This document shows, piece after piece, positions 1 to 8,149 of a stretch of DNA of 25,244 nucleotides. The notes under the pieces are model-generated. The model was not told the origin of the DNA and searched no databases. It saw only the letters and a list, made by a program, of their open reading frames with translations. The position numbers were made by a program, and so were the translations under genes. This DNA is from Terana coerulea. Lineage: Eukaryota; Basidiomycota; Agaricomycetes; Polyporales; Phanerochaetaceae. The stretch is taken from contig JAKOGH010000078.1 of NCBI GenBank assembly GCA_024811115.1, positions 1-25,244 of the forward strand, read 5' to 3'. Position 1 is the first letter of the stretch. Every line of letters begins with the position of its first letter.

Positions 1-1440
1 TTCACCTGCTTGTAGATTAGCAATCCTTACACTCAGAATGAGACTTAGTCAAAGAGCTCGTACCCTTCGCTGGCACAACCGACCGGACTCGAGGGCGACG
101 AGTACGTATGGGATCCTGTTAAGCTGAGGGCGCGTTGTCTTTTGGAGTTAGAGGGCTTTGGTGAGATCATACACAAGCGATACGCCGGTGAGTCCCAGTT
201 GTCTGCTCATCTATTGTTAACTAAGGCTTGTGAAGGCATCCTTAGGAGCTTTAATGTCCACATAAGCAAGGTCGAGCGTTATACGACCCTAACCTATGAT
301 ATTCAACCCCTTGTACCGTCGCGTAACCCCTTCCTCGGTACTACGAGGCAATTGATAGCGCATTGACTGCATACGAATGTTCAGATGGACAGAAGACGTC
401 TTTAATCTCCACACACCAGGATATATGCGCTTGCGGTTGAAGTTCTACAATCCTAGCGCATGGCTGCGCCGTCGGCCAGTACCGTTATGCTGAGGTGTCT
501 CCGACTGGACGTACCGATGTATAGAGCCGATCTACGAAAATGCATTCGTGGAGGGTGGACACGCGTAGCGTCACCACGAAGTCCAGAAATCGCATTGTAT
601 CGGACCTTGAGCTCGCCGCGCGCTCGAGAGGCCGCGGAACATGGCCTATAAGTAGAGCCTCATCGCTAGAGGCGAAGGCTGTGAGCACTGCGAGGGTAGT
701 GAATGTGACTGACGGGTGTCATACCAGACAACACCCGCGAGCGAATGGTACGCCGCTGTCTTAAACTGCCGAAGCTGTAAAATCTTGCTAACGAACACAT
801 TCTGCCAGATAGCTCCGTCCTGACGGCCTATATAGCACATTAATACGGCGCAGTGCTTTGATACGCGGTCGACGAGCTTGCGCTGGTCGATTGACCCTTT
901 CATCGACGATGGCCTCAGCAAGGTTAGCCAGAAGACGAACGTTCGGATGGTAAACGGATTGTACTCCAGCGTACGGTCACTGCATGTCAATATAATCTTG
1001 CATAGAAGTTATCAGCCGCTATGCGATGATGTAAACCGTGACCTGGTGAGTTATACAGAACCAATCGTGTGGACATTCTCCGGTCTTCGCTTCAGGCAAC
1101 TAACTGACGGTGTCACAGCCCGTCTCACGATGTCTAGGGCAACACTGACTGCGCGGCTTTCAGGCGAGGGGTCATAGCACATTTCAGTGCGCTCAGCGAG
1201 AATTATTTACCGTCGGATTAGGTGAGCAACACGATTGTTATTTACTGAAGAAGTGACAAAAGCTCAACAAAGGACAGTTGAGAAGACATCGACATGGTCA
1301 TTCATCTCCCAAACACACGAGGATTCAGTACAGTACACTAAAACGAGCGTAACGGAGCCCCCAGTCGCGACCTCGGAAGAAGCAAAGACAATTTCAATCA
1401 GTATAGGATCTGCCCAAAGACATGCGCCGACGTACCACCC
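1..1440. other. No recognisable gene
   Basis: Only short open frames occur here, on both strands and overlapping each other. None shows a family motif, a sensible run of exons with fungal splice sites, or a similar copy elsewhere in the window. Composition is mixed and unremarkable. I read this as intergenic or highly decayed sequence to the left of the first R repeat copy. Confidence 0.6.
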
Positions 1441-2265
1441 ACTGCGTAGCAACCAGACAGCGCGAAGACTTCGGCATGTCCTGGTTTCTCCCTCGTGCCC
1501 CGGAGACCGAGGCTCGAGAGATACTCGTCCCAACGACCACAAGAGGTGCATGCCCGGACGACCGCCGTGCACATGGTCGCCCGCCGTCGGGGCCTGTGAA
1601 AAGTCAGCTCCGCGATCAGCCCCTATATGCGGTTACCTTAGGAGGGCCGCCCCGGACGGCAGGCCTTCTCCCCGCCCTAGACAGCGAGGTTGCCGACCTT
1701 CGACGCGAGCATCTTGCTTGCCCGCGGCTGCCACCAGGCGACTATTGCGTGGGTGGTGCTGGTCTTCAGCCGTCTCAGGGTAATGTTCCTGGGCCCACCC
1801 TTCCTACCCAGGGTGCTAGAAGCCAGAGACAGAACCAGGCAAGCTTGGTGAGGAGCTTAGATGCTAGCGAGTGCGGTACTTATGCCTGGTACTCTGAGGC
1901 TAACTGTTCGCCAGATATGTGCTAATTGTGAATAAATAGACTCGGGGCAATCTAGCTCTTGCCCCTCGCTGCTAGCCGCGACCCTTCACAGAAGCCAGAT
2001 TAGCTTGTGTGCAGAGCTTGGACTGTATCGGCGGTAAGCACACAACCTTCGCCCTTCACAATGGATCTGACGATGAGCCGTAGTACTCGGAGCTCCCAAG
2101 TTTAAGTTGATTCAGAAGTGCCGGATCGGCGGCAGCGAGCAGCTGAAGAGCAGGGCCTGCTGTGCTGCGAGCAGTACCTAGTCGCGGGCAAGCTGCCAGA
2201 GTTGTGAGGAATTGTGACAAGCGGGAAAATCTTGCCTATACGTTGCTGGAGGCTGTTAGCTTGTT

Positions 2266-2282
2266 TTCGGGCGTTGCCCGAA
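2266..2282. other. Perfect 7-bp hairpin with 3-nt loop
   Basis: TTCGGGC (2,266-2,272) is followed by GTT and the exact reverse complement GCCCGAA (2,276-2,282). It lies on the R-end motif CGGGCGTTG, which in copies A and C continues differently and does not form this stem. It is one of two perfect hairpins 12 nt apart. No T-run follows, so nothing marks it as a terminator. Confidence 0.7.
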
Positions 2283-2294
2283 GGCGCTAATGCA

Positions 2295-2318
2295 TTGATG
2301 CGCCTCGGGGCGCATCAA
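2295..2318. other. Perfect 10-bp hairpin with TCGG loop at the centre of an R palindrome
   Basis: TTGATGCGCC (2,295-2,304), a TCGG loop, then GGCGCATCAA (2,309-2,318), an exact reverse complement. TTGATGCGCC recurs unchanged at 7,451-7,460 at the right end of R copy A, and GCGCATCAA occurs at 16,959-16,967 in copy C. The hairpin sits at the mid-point of the inverted copies E and F, so it looks like the junction of two R ends. Confidence 0.75.
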
Positions 2319-2324
2319 AGTATA

Positions 2325-3130
2325 AGTCCGTTTTCATTTGCTCCCAAACAGGTAAGCTCCTCCGTACTTTCAAGTCTCGACAGCTCGATGGCCACTGACT
2401 TCACGCGTAGAAAAGCACGCCCGACAATGTTTGATTTGTTCTGAAGCTATTGGCCGCAGTTGCTCCAGAAGTTTGCGTTTCACTGTCGCTGCACCCTGCC
2501 AGCGACAGGCCGCAGACTCAGCGCTGGACGCTGACAAGAGGACGTGACGATCCTCCGTGAAGTGCAGAGAAGCTGTGCGCCTCTTTATCGAACAGCCACA
2601 GCACTTCACAGAAGGAAAACTCCCATCTCTGCCGGCGGTAGGTTAGCCTCCAGCTCCGTTTGTTCGCAATCAACAAGGACCTGTGACTTGCCAGCCTCCA
2701 AGCTTATGCAGATATAAATACTCTCCTGTCTGACCTCCAAGCTCCTCACCAAGCTTGCCTGGATACGTCTACCATCCTCAAGACCGGCACCGCCCTCTTC
2801 ACCTGGGGCGGCTGGCTCGAGGGCTAACACCCAGGGACAGCCGAAGCCCAGCACCACCCACGCAATTATCGCCTGGTGGTTGCCGTACACGGCGGAGAGC
2901 CAGCGGCGAAGCTCAGCAGCCCCGCTGTTATAAGAGGGCGAGACCCGTTGTCCGGGGCGGGCCTCTGAATGTAGGCGTGACTGGGTAGCTGCGCTGAATG
3001 CTCTGCATACAGGCCTCGACGGCGGGCAGCCACGACGGCAGTCCTGGCATGGACCTCTTCGCGGTCGTCGAGACGAGTACCGCTCGAGCTGCGTTTTTCG
3101 TGCTGGGGAGGGAAACTAACGCATGCCAAA
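2325..3130 (-). repeat. R repeat, copy F (inverted, diverged)
   Basis: Read on the minus strand from 3,130 downward, this matches copy E: an SWF-block remnant near 3,110-3,000, a CCCGCCCCGGAC segment near 2,960, CACCAGGCG at 2,870-2,878 (E: 1,732-1,740), and a 24-bp near-identical string at 2,739-2,762 (E: 1,835-1,858). A TATA-like string at about 2,708-2,722 is followed by GGAGGCTGGCAAGTCAC, which reappears in copy A at 7,274-7,290. Open frames across it are short and frame-shifted between copies. Confidence 0.55.
2702..2722 (-). promoter_or_regulatory. Conserved TATA-like block of R (copy F)
   Basis: On the minus strand a TATTTATATCTGC string is followed by GGAGGCTGGCAAGTCAC. Copy A has ATTTATACCTGC then the same GGAGGCTGGCAAGTCAC near 7,260-7,290. 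Copy C has a related TTATATG then GGAGGCGGGCAGTGA near 16,705-16,730. Sharing of a TATA-like core within otherwise diverged copies suggests a core promoter. That is inference; no transcript start can be seen. Confidence 0.35.
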
Positions 3131-3766
3131 AACTAATGCGTCCGGGATATTCTTCATATGCGGTACGTCTGTCTATTTCTTGCACAATCCTGGCACTCAG
3201 GCTAATCGAGCATTCGAATTCTCCAATGTGAGCTCTATGCGGCCTGCAAGTGCGTTCGTAGGCTCTCAATGGGTTGCTGTTTTTTCGACGTATACCTGTT
3301 TCTTGGCATGCTCTTTGTGTATTCATACAATCGAGTGATTATATCTGTCATCTATGGCTCCCCTTCTGCGAGACTCATTATGCTGTTGCCACAAACCACA
3401 CGCCCAGGCGTCAGATATGTACATCGGCCCAAAGGCGCTAGGCTTGTATGGTCGTGTTTAATTCCAAAGCCTCTGCCTGCCAAATGCGGGCCCGACGGCA
3501 TATCCTCAACATTCAGCGTGCTTTGCTCGACGTTTCTGCGTGGATAGCCCTGGTCTACAAGTATGTGTAACAGGATACTTGACTTTCATGTCCAAATACC
3601 TGTCGGTGGGCAATCGAACGAACGTTTTGTTGCACCTGCACGCTAGCAGACCCTTACAACTCATCTAATTCTCAATCGCAATTTGACTTCAAGACAACGG
3701 ATATATTGCAATTGCGTACAGAAGACAAGTACTGTCGATAAAAACAATTGGAACGCGTGTGCGCTC
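3131..3766. other. No recognisable gene
   Basis: About 640 bp between R copy F and the PP2C remnant. Short frames exist on the plus strand, but they carry no motif and have no counterpart in the other module. The last ~50 bases before 3,767 are weakly similar to the sequence just left of 11,594, downstream of the second PP2C copy, which marks the common 3' flank of the two PP2C copies. Confidence 0.55.
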
Positions 3767-4385
3767 TCACACTTGCGCTGCGGCGCCGCTGAGCACCGCC
3801 AGCCTGAGAAGATCCGCGGCCTCTACTTTTGCCTTCTGAAACGCCATCCGTTGCGCCGCGCCCACCCTTTCCTTCTCTGCATATGGTTCTTGCCTCTCCT
3901 CATGACGCTTCCAGATTACCTCAAATCCCTCCTTGCGCAACCGACGAGCCTCAACGCCCTACTTTGAGTGATCGACGGCAGGACATTCGACGTGGCATGC
4001 CCATTCTTCCGTCGGACGCGGTCCGCGACCTAAGCCTGCCACTCTTCCTTCGTCCGGCCGATCAGCAGGACGACGATGAGGATCGTCATGTTTTCGGCGC
4101 TGGGCTTTTCCTCTCCGTGAAAATGCGGCGCGAGACAGTGGTTGCACATCATCTCTGCGATTTCGCCAAGGTCCTTGCCCTGCGACCTCATGAGCCGGAC
4201 GGACCCCGCGACTTGCCGTGTCGTCATGCACTCTCAGACGCCTGGATGCAGGCACATTACCGCGAGGCCACGGGAGGTATGCAGAGGAACGTACCGTCGC
4301 TCGCAATGACCACATATCCACATATTCGTCCACCTTGGCGATCTTGTACTCAATGATTTCGGGGAGGCGGGTACAACTCTTGGAG
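3767..4385 (-). pseudogene. PP2C protein phosphatase, C-terminal remnant (copy A)
   Basis: PP2C enzymes are Mg/Mn-dependent Ser/Thr phosphatases. On the minus strand this keeps only the C-terminal third: PEIIEYKI, then DEYV..IASDG, a short intron (about 4,292 down to 4,244), ECMTTRQVAGSVRL, GKDLGEIAEMM, ENMTILIVVL and GRTKEEWQA, followed by a charged helical tail ending GAAAQV-stop at 3,767-3,769. Breaks visible: ATATGTGG is duplicated at 4,310-4,325 and shifts the frame; the TGG of the usual DGxW motif reads TGA; the metal-binding Asp of DNMT reads Glu; and there is one more frameshift near 3,960. The N-terminal two thirds are missing: at about 4,385 the sequence switches into the intron of gene X. 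The tail (roughly EARRLRKEGFEV through GAAAQV) is longer than in the second copy, which has stops there. It is clearly non-functional; the family call is firm. Confidence 0.85.
4310..4325. repeat. 8-bp tandem duplication inside the PP2C remnant
   Basis: The plus strand reads CCACATAT twice in a row. Removing one copy restores the expected DEYVVIASDG reading of the PP2C motif, so the duplication is secondary. Eight base pairs is the target-site duplication length of hAT-type transposons, so an excision footprint is possible; replication slippage would look the same. Confidence 0.8.
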
Positions 4386-5250
4386 GGCGGCATACCTTCT
4401 CCGGCGTTGCTTCCACTGACAGAAGGGGCGGCTAAGGGCTTGAACCACCAAAGCTACGAACAGACCTGCTGCCACAGCCGCGGTAAATCTCGTGAAGATG
4501 TTCATGCTGTGCAACTGCAAACGAGGCAGAGTGAACATGAACGACGGCTTCGTGTGCATCCACTTGTACGCCTGTTGATGTTCGCACTGCCCGACGACAG
4601 CAGCGCTCGGGGATAGTGAATGACACAAGTTTGAATTACCGTCGCTGTTCAGCAGCCGTGTCGCGCCGGCATTGCATATGTGATTTCCGAGCTCGTAGTC
4701 AATGGGGATAAGACCCACCGAACGACTTAAAGCTACGCAGTTATGAGGTGATGCTTCAAACGCGAGAGGCTGTGATGACTCACCTATAGTAGTCGGCAGT
4801 TCCACCGTCCATAAGCGTGATGTCTGTGTCCGCGTGAGAGCAGAGCGGATAATCAGGACTGAATGCCTTCATCCATGTCTTGAAGGATATCTCTGTCGGG
4901 TGAGAGGAAGTGGGGACATAATGGAGAGAGGGGCAGAGCATTCGACGAAGATTCATAATATCGGGATCCACAATCAGTGGCACCCGGCGAAGTCGACAGA
5001 TTGGCGTAGAATTTCGAGCGATGGTGCGACAATACGAGGTGTAACTTGCTTTTCATGTCGCTTCCGTGCGCAGTATGCTGCCTTGCCGCGCTCCCTAGCA
5101 GTTCCGAGCCCACATGAATGGGCTGTATGCGTTCACATGAGTGTTTTGTAGCGCTTGAACAAAATGAAAAGCGTACGGTAGCGAGCATTATAGATGAGGC
5201 TGTTCGAGAGCTGATTGAGCATGTTATGTATTGGTCCAGAGGTGGACTCA
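4386..5250 (-). pseudogene. Unrecognised gene X, fragmentary copy A (possible membrane-anchor exon)
   Basis: Read on the minus strand, this is similar in order and wording to 14.03-14.85 kb and, inverted, to 23.55-24.35 kb. One block encodes roughly DPDIMNLRR ... TWMKAFSP ... DGGTADYYR (about 4,983-4,790), followed by a plausible intron starting GTGAGT. A later exon at 4,505-4,396 opens with ATG and encodes a hydrophobic stretch (TAAVAAGLFVALVVQALSR) followed by KQRRRR, then a GTATGC donor. That pattern suits a signal anchor with positive-inside flank, as in microsomal P450s, but no P450 signature follows here. The next sequence is PP2C C-terminus, so the downstream exons were lost. Frames in the three copies disagree by indels and stops. 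I do not recognise the family. Confidence 0.45.
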
Positions 5251-5570
5251 CTGGAAGGCTGCATACTCGTCCCCGCACGATACTCCGCTCCCATGAGTTT
5301 TCAAAGCGTGATCAATTGCCACCGCTGATGTCTTTTCTACCGTGGCGTTCACAAGGCTTGCTAAGTCATTGTTCAAGCCGCAGTCGTTTTGTTTGAAGCT
5401 TCGCAGGCCCTGAGCGACATGAACGCGAGGTCGGATTGCTGAACGACCCTTGGAGCGACTACTCAACGGCGCGCTGGTCAACGATGTCAATAAAGAGGTC
5501 AAAAATGCAAGCGGCCTGCTGACCTTCAACACACGACCGTCGAGAAAAGTTGCGTGTGGATAGACCGACG
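5251..5570. other. Transition between gene X remnant and R copy A
   Basis: Weak similarity to 14.87-15.24 kb (for example CACTGGAAGGC near 5,250 and 14,907), but it is much more diverged than the C/D pair. No coherent frame. It is best read as the old left flank of R copy A. Confidence 0.4.
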
Positions 5571-6297
5571 GGGTGCGAGTAGCGCGAAGAAAGAAGGATA
5601 ACGCCATGAAGGTTTCTGTACATCCCTCCCGGCTCCTTTAACACGTATTACCATACGTGAGCACCATAAAGCGCGTACACTCGAAACAGGGTGGCTTAAG
5701 CTGGAACGAACAACGACGCGTTACCAGATGAATTAGAAGCTCGACTGGGTAATATGATTGGGCTTACCTCGAGGACAGGATTGAGTACGCGCGTTCTCTG
5801 GGAGCATATGCATCGCGACGGAGACATGCACGCTATGATAACAAGTGAGAGAAAGTCGACTGAGTGACTGGTTGGGGTGCAGGGACTGATAGTCGTGGTA
5901 AGGGGCGGAGAGTCGCTTTCCGGCGTCTACAGCCCTGGGCAGTTGGTCTGCTCGGACCGTGTTACGGACTCAACCGAATTCGAGCACAAGCAAACAGCGA
6001 ATAAATGTGCAGATCTACCCTGTCTAATCGATATGAAGACGAGCAAGCCACCTGCGACTAAGCTGATTAACGGCAAGGCCAAGCTGACAAGAACGGCTCG
6101 GACTACGTACCTAGACTAACATGAAAGGCGTATTGGTCATCTGAGACACAATGGAGCCTCGCGTTAGCGTTGAACACATAACAGAGTAGCGACTCACCGC
6201 ACAGAGAACGCAGTATACTGAGTGAATGACTCTACAGATGAATCAGCGAAAGACACATGTGAAAAGCAGAGAGAGTTCGGTGCGAGTTGGTTTCGCC

Positions 6298-6321
6298 CCC
6301 GGGTCAGCCGCAAAACCCGGG
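6298..6321. other. Conserved R palindrome (copy A)
   Basis: CCCGGGT (6,298-6,304) pairs with ACCCGGG (6,315-6,321) across a 10-nt loop containing CAGCCGC. Copies C and D have the longer CCCTCGGGTC/GACCCGAGGG at the same place. One stem position is T:A in C/D and C:G here, a compensating change. Further outward, CCCGAGGG near 6,331 can pair with CCCTCGGG near 6,391; the same arrangement exists in C/D. Confidence 0.6.
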
Positions 6322-6620
6322 AACTACTTATCCCGAGGGCCAACGAAAAGGCCCGCACCAGGACGGGCACCGAGACGATGCCCGCCCTCCCTCGGGACGT
6401 ACCTGAACGTTGAGCTCTCCCGCTCTCTTGCGATCCGCGTCTTCGGTCGGTCCCTCGCCGCGAACCCAGCCCCGGTCCTCGTCATGGTCGGCCTCCAACA
6501 GTCCTGGGTCCTGGTACCTGGAAGGTCCTCCGTCAGCTCTGGGTCCTAGCAAGTGGGTCCTCGTCGGCACCGTCGGCGCTGGCACGTCCCGTCGTCCTGG
6601 CTCCTGGTCGGTCTTCACCT

Positions 6621-7136
6621 AGCGGGGCTTAATCCGCAGTGCTGAGGCTTGACCTAGAGGGGTTTAATCCTCAGTGCTGAGGCTTGACCTAGAGGGGTTT
6701 AATCCTCAGTGCTGGGGCTTGACCTAGCGGGGCTTATTCCGCAGTGCTGGGGCTTGACCTAGCGGGGCTTATTCCGCAGTGCTGAGGCTTGACCTAGAGG
6801 GGCTTAATCCTCAGTGCTGAGGCTTGACCTAGAGGGGTTTAATCCTCAGTGCTGGGGCTTGACCTAGCGGGGCTTATTCCGCAGTGCTGGGGCTTGACCT
6901 AGCGGGGCTTATTCCGCAGTGCTGAGGCTTGACCTAGAGGGGTTTAATCCTCAGTGCTGAGGCTTGACCTAGAGGGGTTTTTTTCCTCAGTGCTGAGGCT
7001 TGACCTAGCGGGGTTTATTCCGCAGTGCTGAGGCTTGACCTAGAGGGGCTTAATCCTCAGTGCTGAGGCTTGACCTAGCGGGGCTTATTCCGCAGTGCTG
7101 AGGCTTGACCTAGCGAGGCTTAACCCGCAGTGCTGA
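6621..7136 (+). repeat. 35-bp tandem repeat array, about 14.7 units, two co-varying unit types
   Basis: Fourteen full units start at 6621, 6656, 6691, 6726, 6761, 6796, 6831, 6866, 6901, 6936, 6971 (36 bp), 7007, 7042 and 7077; a partial one starts at 7112. Each unit is AG-stem-GG..T-stem-AGTGCTG(A/G)GG-CTTGACCT. Units 1, 4, 5, 8, 9, 12, 14 and 15 read GCGG ... CCGC; units 2, 3, 6, 7, 10, 11 and 13 read GAGG ... CCTC. The C-to-A change on the left arm is always matched by G-to-T on the right arm. Units 2-5 and 6-9 form a 140-bp higher-order repeat differing by one base (C/T at 6,803 versus 6,663). Type GAGG units with the GCTGAGG ending also contain CCTCAG-TG-CTGAGG, an alternative hairpin. 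Degenerate unit-like sequence continues to about 7,170. Confidence 0.95.
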
Positions 7137-7257
7137 CTCTGAGTCTTGCCATAGAGGGGCCCGACCCTCCGTGTCGAACAGTGTTGACAGTGGAAAAGGA
7201 GTCCAGTTGAGAGGGGGGAGGGAGAGCGAGCTGGGGAGTGGAAGACGAAGCGCACCG

Positions 7258-7290
7258 GGCATTTATACCTGCGGAGGCTGGCAAGTCACG
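7258..7290 (+). promoter_or_regulatory. Conserved TATA-like block of R (copy A)
   Basis: ATTTATACCTGC is followed by GGAGGCTGGCAAGTCAC, the latter identical to copy F on the other strand near 2,700. Copy C has a related block at 16,703-16,730. It lies about 0.87 kb before the ATG of dynamin-like gene 1, which is far for a fungal core promoter, so the target is uncertain. Confidence 0.35.
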
Positions 7291-7460
7291 AGCGAGCGGG
7301 TCAGCCGCGTTGATTGTCAGTAAACAGACCCGATCGCGACGCGCGTCGGGCCGGTGAGGCGCCGGCGTCGATCCGGCGCAGTGTAGAGGCGGGCCTTTCG
7401 GACGGCGCGGCGGAACCCGGGGGACGGCGGGCGTTGAGTAGCCTCGTGTTTTGATGCGCC

Positions 7461-8149
7461 CTTCAGTACTAGCCGCACCCTGTATACCGTGGGATATCTG
7501 AACTGAATATTAGACGACAGTGTGTGTATGTGAAGCAATAAGCAGGCAGCTGCCGTGGTGGAGGCCAGAAGGAAACCTGCACTGAGTGCCTTGCCTGTTC
7601 GGCTCACTTGGCGCCTAAAGCGTGCCGCGTCTGGCCGACCCTGCGCCACGCGAGCGCGATGTTGCGTTCTTCACGTCTCTTCACCGTTTCCTTCTGGTCA
7701 TCCGATTCATAGAGTCCTCGTAGGCGATACAGTACGGTAAGCTTTGGCCGTCTTGCTATGTTGTACCGACTTGGACGCTCATGCTGCGTAGCCTTTCAGG
7801 TATTTGAGTTGTGCTGGATGACTTATATGTGTCCACTATCAGCTGGCTACTCAGGCCGCTCAAGGGAAAGTCGAAAATGCAGCGAGCAGGAGTCGACGGT
7901 CGGGCACCCTTGACCCCGACATGGCGTCACTCGGCGCCGGATCGCTCTGCATCCAAAAGCAGATTCTGACGTCGAACGGCGTCGAACGTCGACACCGAGG
8001 CCAACAGGACCGCCTCTGTTCGACTTCGTCTTCAACCACCACCATCCACCCATCTTACCTGGACACCTCTCGCGCCTCATACACCGCTCCCTGGCCTCCA
8101 CACACTCTTTTGTCAACTCTCAGGCCACTCCTTAAACCTTCTTGTGATC
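7461..8149 (+). other. Upstream region of dynamin-like gene 1
   Basis: No gene is recognised. The last ~130 bases before the ATG are strongly C/T-biased, with many CCACC, CTCCC and CACTC strings, a common feature of fungal leaders just upstream of coding starts. The open frames on both strands here lack motifs and are not conserved in module 2. Confidence 0.45.

Larger units (their letters stand above)
1450..2320 (+). repeat. R repeat, copy E (old, diverged)
   Basis: The stretch near 1,470-1,560 matches by eye the conserved 5' block of the R repeats at 6,270-6,370 and 15,960-16,050; in translation all share an FGxSWFxPR-like string. The part at 1,640-1,925 is matched in inverted orientation at 2,640-2,985. 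Near its right end the string CGGGCGTTG (2,269-2,277) and then TTGATGCGCC (2,295-2,304) recur in the same order in copy A (7,428-7,436 and 7,451-7,460). Copy C has CGGGTGTTG (16,916-16,924) followed by GCGCATCAA. It is therefore a complete but heavily diverged R copy. No long frame is shared with the other copies, so coding is unlikely. Confidence 0.55.
5570..7460 (+). repeat. R repeat, copy A, expanded by a 35-bp tandem array
   Basis: Several blocks align by eye with copy C: 5,570-5,640 with 15,237-15,300; 5,885-5,990 with 15,515-15,620 (shared GTCGTGGTAAG and CTCGGACCG); 6,222-6,420 with 15,914-16,115 (about 75% similar, including the palindrome and CCCTCGGGACGTACCT); 7,250-7,345 with 16,690-16,790 (TATA-like block, GGTCAGCC ... 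GTTGATT); and 7,425-7,460 with 16,913-16,967. The middle differs: copy C has about 570 bp unlike this copy, while here sits a GGTCCT-rich low-complexity stretch (6,470-6,620) and then the 35-bp array. No long frame is conserved between copies, so R is best seen as a non-coding or regulatory repeat. Confidence 0.7.

Noticed and set aside
142..1925. Several 60-180-codon frames in the first 2 kb as genes
   Set aside because: They overlap on both strands, show no motifs or splice structure, and part of them lies within the diverged R copy.
4396..4505. Anchor exon of gene X as the start of a cytochrome P450
   Set aside because: A hydrophobic segment plus basic residues fits a P450 anchor, but no PPGP hinge, ExxR or Cys-haem motif was found downstream in any copy, so the name is not supported.
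6222..6413. FGxSWFxPR-like translated string shared by R copies, suggesting a conserved protein
   Set aside because: The frame breaks at different places in each copy, and the DNA palindrome explains the conservation better than coding does.
6621..7136. CRISPR array
   Set aside because: The 35-bp units are directly adjacent with no spacers, and the setting is a fungal genome with introns.
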